From positions 1-53,872 of the forward strand of contig JAOXSB010000067.1 in the NCBI GenBank assembly GCA_025800345.1: DNA of 53,872 nt, written 5' to 3'. Both the position numbers and the translations under genes were made by a program. Of the stretch, positions 1 to 7,900 are shown one piece after another; position 1 is the first letter of the stretch; each line of letters opens with the position of its first letter. The notes under the pieces are model-generated. The model saw nothing but the letters and a program-made list of their open reading frames with translations, was not told the origin of the DNA and ran no database searches. The stretch comes from Mangrovicoccus sp. (lineage in GTDB: Bacteria; Pseudomonadota; Alphaproteobacteria; Rhodobacterales; Rhodobacteraceae).

Positions 1-546
1 GAAGGTCGGCGTGGAATCGATCCCATCGGCCTGGGCGTTTTCCTGATACCAGGCCACCAAGGCTTGGGCGTTGTCATTATCGGCCAAGCAAGCTTCAAGC
101 TGATCCTCGGGCAGACCGGCGGTTTTGCCGATCCGGCGCAGGTTATCGGCCACCTCAGCCGGATCGCCTTTGCCCAGCCAGTCTTTCATACCGGCATAGA
201 GCATCTCGGAAATGCCGAAATAGCGCATCTCGCCGCCGCAGCGCGCCACCATACCCGCCCAAAGCCCGAAACGGTCAAAATATACCTCGCGATGGGTGAA
301 ATACACTTTGCCCGTGTCGATGTAGTTTTTCTTGAGCTCTTGAAACACGGTGGCGTGGAAATTGGCGCAATGCCCGCAGGTAAAGGAGGCATATTCCACG
401 ATCTTGATCGGCGCATCAGGATCGCCAAGGCTCATCTCGGCGATCTCTGGCGTCTCCTGCGCCTTGGCTGCGCTTGTAAATGGCAGACCTAAAGCCAAAG
501 AAGCGGTGCTGCCCGCTAAAAGTTTGAGAAACTGAGCACGGTTCAT
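1..546 (-). CDS. DsbA-family thiol:disulfide oxidoreductase (partial, runs off left edge)
   Basis: The reading frame starts at an ATG at 546 and stays open to base 1, so the C-terminus lies outside the window. The N-terminus has a hydrophobic signal-like segment (residues 5-29) ending near AKA. A thioredoxin active site Cys-Gly-His-Cys follows at residues 57-60, in the context EYASFTCGHC, typical of DsbA-like proteins. The family oxidises or isomerises disulfides in periplasmic proteins. It lies just downstream of the DUF721 gene on the same strand with a 16-nt gap, so the two are probably cotranscribed. The exact role (DsbA versus a Com1-like relative) cannot be settled from the part visible. 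Confidence 0.9.
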   Translation of the reverse strand, partial: MNRAQFLKLLAGSTASLALGLPFTSAAKAQETPEIAEMSLGDPDAPIKIVEYASFTCGHCANFHATVFQELKKNYIDTGKVYFTHREVYFDRFGLWAGMVARCGGEMRYFGISEMLYAGMKDWLGKGDPAEVADNLRRIGKTAGLPEDQLEACLADNDNAQALVAWYQENAQADGIDSTPTF

Positions 547-562
547 AGCGCTTTCCTTCGTC

Positions 563-1084
563 TCATTTATTCGGAGTGATTGGCAGCCGGGCAGACATCG
601 CTGCCAGGGCCGCCCGTAATTCGGGATCTTGCACGCTCTCAAGGGCCGGGATCGGCCGCGGCGCGGGTTCAGGACGGGTGGCCGGGTTGGCGCGATAGGT
701 TTTGGCGGCCTCACCAAAGCCTTCAGGCGCGGTTTGGGTGATTTTCACCCGCGAGATCGCCGTATAGCCGTAACAGGCATTCACCCGCTCTTGCAGCTCG
801 GGCAGGCGGGCTTGCACAATGGGGGCGGCAGCCCCGCTGGCCAGCACGGTCAAAGTCGCGCCGAAACTGCCCCGCCCATAATTGGTGCGCAAAGGGCGGC
901 ACAGCTTGGCCAAATCCTCGCCCACAATTTCAGACCAATGGGTCAGAAGACGGCTCACTGCAAAGCCTCGGCTTTCCCCGGCCTGGCGGATCTGGGTTTC
1001 CACCAGCATCCCGGCCCGCGAAAAACCGCGGCGGCGCTTCTTGTAGGGCGCGGGTTTTTTTGGTGAGCTTGGCGCGCGCGGCAT
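563..1084 (-). CDS. DUF721 / DciA-family protein
   Basis: This 173-residue protein has the DUF721 core: a helical segment around LLTHWSEIVGEDLAKLCRP, then an Ala/Val-rich strand pair and RLPELQERVNACYGY. DUF721 includes DciA, the loader of the replicative helicase DnaB in many bacteria that lack DnaC. I chose the ATG at 1084, giving MPRAPSSPKKPA and a basic N-terminus common in the family. A longer frame to 1183 adds residues without family resemblance and runs into the divergent mutY start. It is divergent from mutY and followed by the DsbA-like gene, an arrangement I know from Rhodobacteraceae. The proline-rich C-terminus (about residues 130-155) is probably disordered. Confidence 0.85.
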   Translation of the reverse strand: MPRAPSSPKKPAPYKKRRRGFSRAGMLVETQIRQAGESRGFAVSRLLTHWSEIVGEDLAKLCRPLRTNYGRGSFGATLTVLASGAAAPIVQARLPELQERVNACYGYTAISRVKITQTAPEGFGEAAKTYRANPATRPEPAPRPIPALESVQDPELRAALAAMSARLPITPNK

Positions 1085-1166
1085 GGGGGCCTCTTGTCCT
1101 ATCGCTGTGCACCCTACCTGTCCTTTGCCGGGAAGCCACCCCCTCTCGATCCAGGAAACGTAACGC

Positions 1167-2228
1167 TTGTGTGAAACCGCCAAAGCCCAGCCCCAAGATC
1201 TGCTAACCTGGTATGATCGCCATGCCCGCGATTTGCCCTGGCGTGTGGGGCCTGCCGCGCGGCAAGCCGGTGTGATCCCCGATCCCTATCATGTGTGGCT
1301 GTCCGAGATCATGTTGCAGCAAACCACTGTGGCAGCGGTGAAATCCTATTTCGAGACCTTCACCAGCCGCTGGCCGCGCGTGCAAGATCTGGCCGCCAGT
1401 GACGATGCGGATGTGATGGCGGCATGGGCCGGGCTGGGCTATTACGCCCGCGCGCGCAATCTGCTCAAATGCGCCCGGCAGGTGACCCAAGATCTGGGCG
1501 GGGTCTTTCCAAGCGATGTGGCAGGGCTGCAAAAACTGCCCGGGATCGGCCCTTATACATCGGCGGCCATTGCCGCGATTGCCTTTGATCAACCCGCCAC
1601 GGTGGTGGATGGCAATGTGGAACGGGTGATGGCCCGGCTGCATGGGGTGCAAACGCCTTTGCCCGATGCCAAACCCGAACTGACCGCCCTGGCCGCCGGG
1701 CTCAGCCCCGATACCCGCCCGGGCGATTATGCCCAAGCAGTGATGGATCTCGGGGCCACGATTTGCACCCCGCGCAAGCCTGCTTGCGGGCTTTGCCCCT
1801 GGAGGGCCCCTTGTGTCGCCCGCCAGGAAGGCAATCCCGAACGCCTGCCCGCCAAACGGCGCAAAGCCCCCAAACCGATCCGTTATGGGGTGGTGTTTAT
1901 CGGGCGCAATGCGGCGGGGGATTGGCTGCTCGAGCGCCGCCCGGAAAAGGGGCTGCTCGGCGGGATGCTGGGCTGGCCCGGCAGCGATTGGACCGAAGGC
2001 ACCGCCCCCGCGGCCAATGCGCCCTGCGATGGAAGCTGGCAGGTTTTAGAAGGTGAAGTGCGCCACACCTTTACCCATTTCCACCTGCGGCTGAGCCTAA
2101 AAGTGGGCGAAGTGCACAGCGCCCCTGAAGGGGCCGAGATGGTCCCCGCCGCACTGTTTGACCCGAAATCCCTGCCCACGGTGATGCGCAAAGCCCATGC
2201 GCTCGCCGCGGATTGGTTCACAAGCTGA
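1167..2228 (+). CDS. mutY: A/G-specific adenine DNA glycosylase MutY
   Basis: MutY removes adenine mispaired with 8-oxoguanine. The helix MLQQTTVAAVKSYF, the helix-hairpin-helix LPGIGPYTSAAIAAIAFD and the following VDGNVERV are all present. The iron-sulfur cysteines follow as C-x6-C-x2-C-x5-C within CTPRKPACGLCPWRAPC. The C-terminal third is the NUDIX-like domain that recognises 8-oxoG (VFIGRNAAGDWLLERRP onward). At 353 residues it has the usual family length. The start is a TTG at 1167, because no ATG or GTG fits upstream of the conserved N-terminus. The gene ends exactly one base before the stop codon of the convergent ABC transporter gene. Confidence 0.95.
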   Translation: MCETAKAQPQDLLTWYDRHARDLPWRVGPAARQAGVIPDPYHVWLSEIMLQQTTVAAVKSYFETFTSRWPRVQDLAASDDADVMAAWAGLGYYARARNLLKCARQVTQDLGGVFPSDVAGLQKLPGIGPYTSAAIAAIAFDQPATVVDGNVERVMARLHGVQTPLPDAKPELTALAAGLSPDTRPGDYAQAVMDLGATICTPRKPACGLCPWRAPCVARQEGNPERLPAKRRKAPKPIRYGVVFIGRNAAGDWLLERRPEKGLLGGMLGWPGSDWTEGTAPAANAPCDGSWQVLEGEVRHTFTHFHLRLSLKVGEVHSAPEGAEMVPAALFDPKSLPTVMRKAHALAADWFTS

Positions 2229-4022
2229 TCACTGGGCCGCCACGGTCTCAGTGAATTGCAGCCGCGCCAAGCGCGCATAAAGCCCACCTTCGGCCACCAA
2301 ACTGTCATGGCTGCCTTCGGCCACGATCTGACCGTTCTCCATCACCACGATGCGGTCGGCCTTTTTCACCGTTGCCAAACGATGCGCCACCACGATGGTG
2401 GTGCGCTCCGCCGCCAACTGGTCCACCGCCTCTTGCACCGCCCGTTCGCTTTCCGCATCCAAGGCCGAGGTCGCCTCATCCAGCAGCAGCACAGGCGCAT
2501 CGCGCAAAATCGCGCGGGCAATGGCAATGCGCTGTTTCTGACCGCCCGACAGCATCACGCCGCGCTCACCCAGATAGCTGTCATAGCCTTCTGGCAAAGC
2601 CGAAATAAACTCATGGGCCGCAGCAGCGCGGGCCGCGGCTTCCACCTCTGCATCGCTGGCTTCTGGTCGGCCAAAGCGGATATTGTCCCGTGCGGATTGG
2701 GCGAAAATCACCGGCTCTTGCGGCACCAAAGCGATGGCTTGGCGGAAATCATCCCGCGCCATCTCGCGCAGATCCACCCCTTCAAAACGCACCGCACCCT
2801 GATCGGGATCGTAATAGCGCAGCAAAAGCTGCAAAATCGTGGATTTGCCCGCCCCAGAGGGGCCCACCAGCGCCACGGTTTCCCCTGGTTTCACATCCAG
2901 GCTAATCCCTTTGAGCGCCGCAGTCTCGGGACGCGATGGGTAATGAAAGCTCAGATCATCAAATTGCACCGCGCCTTTGGCCGGCTGCGGCAGCGCTTTG
3001 GGCGTGGCCGGATCTTGCACGCTGTCTTCCGCATGGAGCAATTCCACCAAACGCTCAGTGGCCCCAGCCGCCCGTTGCAGCTCGCCCCAGATCTCGGACA
3101 AGGCCGCAGTGCTGCCCGCCATGATCGCCGCATAGATCACAAATTGGACCAGCTCGCCGATGCTCATGGCGTCGCTGCGCACATCCCGCGCGCCGATCCA
3201 AAGCACCCCGATAATTCCAGCAAAGACCAGGAAAATCACAATAATGGTCAGCAGCGCCCGCACCGAGATCCGCGCTTGCGCGCTGTCATAGGCTTGCTCC
3301 GTGATCTTACCGAATTGGCTGTTAGAGCGGGCCTCATGGGTAAAGGCCTGCACCGCTTGCACCGCGCCAAGCTGTTCGGAGGCCCGGCCCGAGCTTTCAG
3401 CGATCCAATCTTGGTTATCCTTGCTCAAACGGCGCACCCGGCGGCCCAACGCGATGATCGGCACAATCACCACCGGCACGATCAGCAGCACCAACCCGGT
3501 CAGCTTGGCGCTGGTCAGCAGCATCATCACCAACCCGCCCGCAAAAAGCAGCACATTGCGCAGGAACCAGGACACGGACGAACCCAGCACCGATAGGATC
3601 AGCGTGGTGTCAGTTGTGATCCGGCTGAGCACCTCGCCGGTCAGGATCTTTTCGTAAAAGGCCGGGCTCATATTGATCATGCGCCCGAAGACGGCTTTGC
3701 GGATATCCGCCACCACCCGCTCGCCCAAACGGGTGACCAGATAATAGCGCAGCCCCGTACCCAGCGCGAGCAAACCGGCGATGCCCAAAGCCGCAAAGAA
3801 ATACCCATCGAGCAGCGCAACACTGTCGGTTTGGAAGCCATCCACAACCCGGCGCACGGCGATGGGCAGCACCAAAGACACACCTGCGGTGAAAATCAGC
3901 GCCAATAATGACAGCACCAACAGCCCGCGATAGGGCAGCATGAATGGCATCAAACCGCGCAACGCGCCGATCTTTTTCGAGGCGGCTCGGTCGGTATCGG
4001 TATTGGCTGGTTTGCGCGCCAT
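2229..4022 (-). CDS. ABC exporter, fused permease and ATPase (MsbA/LmrA type)
   Basis: This 597-residue half-transporter has an N-terminal six-helix ABC transmembrane domain (about residues 20-310). A nucleotide-binding domain follows, with Walker A GPSGAGKST, signature LSGGQKQRIAIARA, Walker B VLLLDEATSALD and the switch His in VVAHRLATV. Such proteins export lipids, drugs or peptides as dimers, and the substrate cannot be told from sequence. The start is the ATG at 4022, preceded by AGGAGA at good spacing. A longer frame reaches back to 4157 but would translate the tRNA-Gly gene. The closest family descriptor is the ABCB-like lipid or multidrug exporters of alphaproteobacteria. Confidence 0.93.
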   Translation of the reverse strand: MARKPANTDTDRAASKKIGALRGLMPFMLPYRGLLVLSLLALIFTAGVSLVLPIAVRRVVDGFQTDSVALLDGYFFAALGIAGLLALGTGLRYYLVTRLGERVVADIRKAVFGRMINMSPAFYEKILTGEVLSRITTDTTLILSVLGSSVSWFLRNVLLFAGGLVMMLLTSAKLTGLVLLIVPVVIVPIIALGRRVRRLSKDNQDWIAESSGRASEQLGAVQAVQAFTHEARSNSQFGKITEQAYDSAQARISVRALLTIIVIFLVFAGIIGVLWIGARDVRSDAMSIGELVQFVIYAAIMAGSTAALSEIWGELQRAAGATERLVELLHAEDSVQDPATPKALPQPAKGAVQFDDLSFHYPSRPETAALKGISLDVKPGETVALVGPSGAGKSTILQLLLRYYDPDQGAVRFEGVDLREMARDDFRQAIALVPQEPVIFAQSARDNIRFGRPEASDAEVEAAARAAAAHEFISALPEGYDSYLGERGVMLSGGQKQRIAIARAILRDAPVLLLDEATSALDAESERAVQEAVDQLAAERTTIVVAHRLATVKKADRIVVMENGQIVAEGSHDSLVAEGGLYARLARLQFTETVAAQ

Positions 4023-4124
4023 GTCGTCTCCTGGTTGCTTTGCCTTGGTTAGGCCAAGCGTTATCGCGCAACAAGTCGTCAGAGCCGCGCAGGTTAGAAA
4101 GGTTTTAAACTTACCAGGAAAACT

Positions 4125-4198
4125 TGGAGCGGGCGGCGGGAATCGAACCCGCGTCATTAGCTTGGAAGGCTAAGGTCTTACCACTACACAACGCCCGC
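4125..4198 (-). tRNA. tRNA-Gly(TCC)
   Basis: Read on the minus strand, the acceptor arms GCGGGCG and CGCCCGC pair fully. The anticodon stem TTAGC/GCTAA encloses the loop CTTCCAA with anticodon TCC, and GGTTCGATTCC forms the T arm. The 3' CCA is encoded. It reads GGA codons. It lies in the gap between the ABC exporter and the L,D-transpeptidase gene. Confidence 0.95.
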
Positions 4199-4302
4199 TC
4201 TGTAGGGGGATGAGTTATTTTAAGCCATTCAAGCCGTCAAGCCGTATGTGCCCAGCCCATCCCGCGCGCAGCTCGCGCCACCAAGCTAGGCGGCGGCTGG
4301 GA

Positions 4303-4965
4303 CTAGCCCCCGAAACGGCGCATCAGCGCGTCCACAGGGTTTTTCGGCCCATATTGTGGCAGCGCGGGTTTCACGCCCGGCGTGGGATGGGGATGCAGCA
4401 CCACCACCGTGCCCGTGGGCACCATGTCGAAAAACGGGATGATCTGTTGATTGATCATGCGCGCGCAACCATTGGACACCGCTTTGCCCAATGTATTGGG
4501 CTTGTTGGTGCCATGAATGCGCAGCAGCGTATCCCCGCGCTCGGGCGTGTAAAGATAAAGCGCCCGCGCCCCCAGCGGATTGCCGACGCCGCCTTCCATA
4601 CCATCAGCATGTTTCTCATAAGCCGCTGGGTTGCGTTTGATCATGTCTGGCGTGGGGGTCCAAAACGGCCATTTCGCTTTGCGGCCCACATAATAAGTGC
4701 CAGGCTCGTAAAGACCGGGGCGGCCGATCCCCACGGTCCAACGGATCGCTTCACCCTCTTCCAAGGTCCAGTACAGCGCGAAGCTGGTGGGATCCACATG
4801 CACCTGACCCGCGGGCAATTTGGTCTTCAATTTGACCCGGCGCGGCTGCAACGCTTCGGGCAGATCATAGACCGGCATTGTGGCATCCGCATTCACCCGC
4901 GCCAAAGCGGGCGTTCCCACAGCTGCGGCAATCCCAGTGGCAATAAATTCGCGGCGGCCAATCAT
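4303..4965 (-). CDS. L,D-transpeptidase (YkuD family), Tat-type signal
   Basis: The protein has 220 residues. The N-terminus MIGRREFIATGIAAAVG carries an RRxFI motif and a hydrophobic stretch ending AxA, consistent with a Tat signal peptide. The catalytic YkuD signature is present: His151 in RIHGTN and Cys167 in SNGCARM. The usual SHGC is SNGC here. YkuD enzymes make 3-3 cross-links in peptidoglycan or attach proteins to it, in the periplasm. The start ATG at 4965 is preceded by GAGGGGA at suitable spacing. It appears to be a single-gene unit, with tRNA-Gly downstream and ettA divergent. Confidence 0.92.
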   Translation of the reverse strand: MIGRREFIATGIAAAVGTPALARVNADATMPVYDLPEALQPRRVKLKTKLPAGQVHVDPTSFALYWTLEEGEAIRWTVGIGRPGLYEPGTYYVGRKAKWPFWTPTPDMIKRNPAAYEKHADGMEGGVGNPLGARALYLYTPERGDTLLRIHGTNKPNTLGKAVSNGCARMINQQIIPFFDMVPTGTVVVLHPHPTPGVKPALPQYGPKNPVDALMRRFGG

Positions 4966-5246
4966 AGTTATGTCCCCTCACACACTCACAACGCTTCCCT
5001 CAGGGCATATTATGGCGGAGCGGTGGTGAAACTTCGGTGAAGAACCCCGATCAATGCCCTAGCGTTGCCCCACGCTAGCAGAGGAAACCGCCAAAACCCA
5101 AGCCCTGGAGTACGCGCCGCGAAAACGTCCCAGCCCCGGCGATCCACCAGCGATCCCCCAGCAATCCGGGTGCAAACAGGGATGCAGAGCGGTGGACACT
5201 GCCCCGCGCCCTGCCTAGAACCGGCCAAGCAGCAACGGAGGAAGCC

Positions 5247-6902
5247 ATGGCGGCCTATCAATACGTCTATCATATGGATGGTGTCTCCAAGACCTATCCC
5301 GGCGGCAAAAAATGCTTTGAAAACATTCGCCTGAGCTTTTTGCCCGGCGTGAAGATCGGGGTGGTGGGCGTCAATGGCGCAGGTAAATCCACCCTGCTGC
5401 GGATCATGTCCGGCATGGATAAGGATTTCACCGGCGAGGCCTGGGCCGCTGAGGGGGCCAAAGTGGGCTATCTGCCCCAGGAGCCGCAGCTCGATGAAAG
5501 CCTCACAGTGCGCGAAAATGTGATGCTGGGCGTGGCCGAGAAAAAAGCCGTGCTGGATCGCTACAACGAATTGGCGATGAATTACTCGGACGAGACCGCC
5601 GACGAGATGGCCCAGCTGCAAGACCAGATCGATGCGGCCAATCTTTGGGATCTGGATGCGCAGGTCGATATTTCCATGGAAGCGCTGCGCTGCCCCCCCG
5701 ATGATGCCGCAGTAGACACGCTTTCGGGCGGGGAACGGCGCCGGGTGGCCCTGTGCAAATTGCTGCTTGAAGCCCCCGATATGCTGCTTTTGGACGAGCC
5801 GACCAACCACTTGGACGCCGAAACCATCGCCTGGTTGCAAAACCACCTGATCGCTTACAAAGGCACCTGCCTGATCGTCACCCATGATCGCTATTTCTTG
5901 GATGATATCACTGGCTGGATCCTAGAGCTCGATCGCGGTCGGGGCGTGCCTTATGAGGGCAATTATACCGCCTGGCTGGAACAAAAGGCCAAACGGCTGG
6001 AACAAGAGGCCCGCGAGGATAAATCCCGCCAAAAAACCCTGGAACGCGAGCTGGACTGGATCCGTCAGGGCGCGAAAGCGCGCCAGGCCAAACAAAAGGC
6101 CCGGATCAACGCCTATGAGGAATTGGCCAACCAATCCGAGCGCGAGAAAATCACCCGCGCCCAGATCGTCATCCCCAATGGGCCGCGCTTAGGCCAAAAG
6201 GTGATCGAGGTCGAAGGGCTGACCAAAGCCTATGGCGATAAACTGCTGGTGGAGGATCTGAGCTTTGCCCTGCCACCGGGGGGCATTGTCGGGGTGATCG
6301 GCCCCAACGGCGCTGGTAAATCCACCTTGTTCCGCATGCTCACGGGCCAAGAACAGCCCGATGGCGGCGAAGTCAGCTTTGGCGACACGGTGCAGCTGTC
6401 TTATGTGGATCAGTCTCGCGATGCCCTGAGCCCAGAGGCTTCGGTCTGGGAAGAGATCTCTGGCGGGGCCGAGCAGATCCAATTGGGCGATGCGGAGATG
6501 AACTCTCGCGCCTATTGCAGCGCCTTCAACTTTAAAGGCGGCGATCAGCAGAAAAAGGTCGGGCTGCTCTCGGGCGGGGAACGCAACCGGGTGCATATGG
6601 CCAAGCTGCTTAAATCTGGTGGCAATGTGCTGCTGCTCGATGAGCCGACCAACGATCTGGATGTGGAAACGCTCCGCGCGCTGGAAGATGCTCTGGTGGA
6701 TTTCGCCGGCTGCGCCGTGGTGATCAGCCACGACCGTTTCTTCCTAGACCGGATCTGCACCCATATCCTGGCCTTTGAAGGCGAGGCCCATGTGGAATGG
6801 TTCGAGGGCAATTTCGAGGAATACGAGGAAGATAAGAAACGTCGCCTCGGCCCCGATGCGGTAGAGCCCAAACGGATCAAATACAAGAAATTCACCAGAT
6901 AA
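5247..6902 (+). CDS. ettA: Energy-dependent translational throttle protein EttA (ABC-F)
   Basis: This 551-residue soluble protein has two ABC ATPase domains and no membrane segments. The first has Walker [10 protein letters not shown] (residues 41-49) and signature [11 protein letters not shown], and the second has GPNGAGKST and [13 protein letters not shown]. The basic helical linker with [11 protein letters not shown] lies between them. Length, order and linker match EttA, which binds the ribosomal E site and gates the first peptide bond according to energy state. The ATG at 5247 follows GGAGGAAG. A clear intrinsic terminator follows the stop. Confidence 0.95.
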   Translation: MAAYQYVYHMDGVSKTYPGGKKCFENIRLSFLPGVKIGVVGVNGAGKSTLLRIMSGMDKDFTGEAWAAEGAKVGYLPQEPQLDESLTVRENVMLGVAEKKAVLDRYNELAMNYSDETADEMAQLQDQIDAANLWDLDAQVDISMEALRCPPDDAAVDTLSGGERRRVALCKLLLEAPDMLLLDEPTNHLDAETIAWLQNHLIAYKGTCLIVTHDRYFLDDITGWILELDRGRGVPYEGNYTAWLEQKAKRLEQEAREDKSRQKTLERELDWIRQGAKARQAKQKARINAYEELANQSEREKITRAQIVIPNGPRLGQKVIEVEGLTKAYGDKLLVEDLSFALPPGGIVGVIGPNGAGKSTLFRMLTGQEQPDGGEVSFGDTVQLSYVDQSRDALSPEASVWEEISGGAEQIQLGDAEMNSRAYCSAFNFKGGDQQKKVGLLSGGERNRVHMAKLLKSGGNVLLLDEPTNDLDVETLRALEDALVDFAGCAVVISHDRFFLDRICTHILAFEGEAHVEWFEGNFEEYEEDKKRRLGPDAVEPKRIKYKKFTR

Positions 6903-6924
6903 TTTCACATATATCAATTCATTA

Positions 6925-6958
6925 GCCGCTCGGTAGAATCGCCGGGCGGCTTTTTTTT
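6925..6958 (+). terminator. Intrinsic terminator of ettA
   Basis: Arms GCCGCTCGG (6925-6933) and CCGGGCGGC (6942-6950) form a 9-bp stem with one G-T pair and an 8-nt loop. A run of eight T follows directly. It lies 22 nt after the ettA stop. Confidence 0.92.
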
Positions 6959-7171
6959 GTGACAAAAGCCACATAACTAAGGCCAGATCTTTCAGGTCAG
7001 TTTCAGAGATATCCCATTATTTGAGCAATTTTGCCGGATCTGCGCAAGAATCCGACGCTGCCCCTCCGCGGCCGTTAACCCGGTCGCCGGTCTTCGCGCC
7101 AATCTTGCGCTGCCGCAGCCCCGCGCGCAGGATCTGTGCAACTCTAATAAAGACGTTGCCCAGGACTGCCC

Positions 7172-7450
7172 ATGACCCAGGATCGCCCACAACTGATTGG
7201 TAAAGCCCAGGCCAATGCTGACCCAGGCGCATCCGAGTTTTGGATGGCACAGCTTTACCGCAACGCCGATGGGGAAACCTATCTTTTGGCAGGGACCGGC
7301 GGCAGTGACAGCGATTTCGAGCCGCCAGATCCAAGCGCCAAAGGCAAGGTCATCGAGATGACCGAAACCGAGGCATACAACTGGGCGGCGAGTTATTTGC
7401 CGATCGATACGGTCGAAGAATTCTTCGACCATCTGATTGAAGAAATCTGA
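7172..7450 (+). CDS. Small acidic protein of unknown function
   Basis: This 92-residue acidic protein has no signal peptide or membrane segment. The sequence FWMAQLYRNADGETYLLAGTGG suggests a small beta-rich fold, followed by a helical acidic C-terminus (DTVEEFFDHLIEEI). I do not recognise the family. The ATG at 7172 is preceded by a weak AGGA. An overlapping frame on the other strand (6992-7453) is less protein-like, with many Cys, Trp and Arg in unstructured runs. The plus-strand reading is preferred on composition only. Confidence 0.6.
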   Translation: MTQDRPQLIGKAQANADPGASEFWMAQLYRNADGETYLLAGTGGSDSDFEPPDPSAKGKVIEMTETEAYNWAASYLPIDTVEEFFDHLIEEI

Positions 7451-7900
7451 CAAGCCTACTGCCTATGACCAAAACATCACCACCATCGCACCCCCGAATC
7501 TTGTGGGGGAGTCATCGCTATTAGGCCCAGGCCACCGCCAAGTTACGGAACGTCAGAGGGAAAATTCGGTATGAAAAATAAACCTTACTCCACCCGGATC
7601 CGTCATTTATGCAATTTAGAATTGCACGAAACGAGCAGCCCAATCACCCCCATTAAAGGCCGGGAAAGCAACGGTATTTTCAGCAAGATTAATGCGCAAA
7701 ACATCGCGGGAAAGGAACGATTCTTGCTGCGATGCGCCCTTGATCGCTCTGAACCGCTAAAATTATACTTCTTGTCATCGAGTTTTTCAGCGTGATACGC
7801 CCGCGACAGCTGGTGTGGGAACGCGCCAATTTAATTTCGAACGTGCTCATTCTTTTGGGCCAGAGCACAATATTACGACGTATTTGAGAGAGTATTTGGG
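7451..7900. other. 450-nt intergenic region upstream of the megasynthase cluster
   Basis: The region is visibly richer in A and T than its flanks, as expected for the control region of the cluster that follows. A 74-codon frame (7571-7795) exists with a purine-rich stretch before its ATG, but its product looks like no protein I know and I do not call it. One candidate promoter is listed separately. No clear operator or riboswitch was seen. Confidence 0.5.
7740..7769 (+). promoter_or_regulatory. Candidate sigma-70 promoter of the lipid/polyketide cluster
   Basis: TTGATC at 7740-7745 and TATACT at 7764-7769 are separated by 18 bases, about 130 nt before the first cluster gene. This is the best match I found in the gap, but single hexamer pairs of this quality occur by chance. 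Confidence 0.3.

Noticed and set aside
2256-3596. Long plus-strand frame of 446 codons opposite the ABC exporter
   Set aside because: It is a His/Gln/Arg-rich mirror of a well-supported gene.
4023-4157. N-terminal extension of the ABC exporter frame up to 4157
   Set aside because: It would translate part of the tRNA-Gly gene, and an ATG with a good ribosome binding site is at 4022.
6992-7453. Minus-strand frame of 153 codons opposite the small acidic gene
   Set aside because: Its composition is unlike a folded protein, and it runs into the ettA terminator region.
7571-7795. 74-codon plus-strand frame upstream of the megasynthase
   Set aside because: There is no recognisable protein features; it lies in the probable control region and overlaps the candidate promoter.
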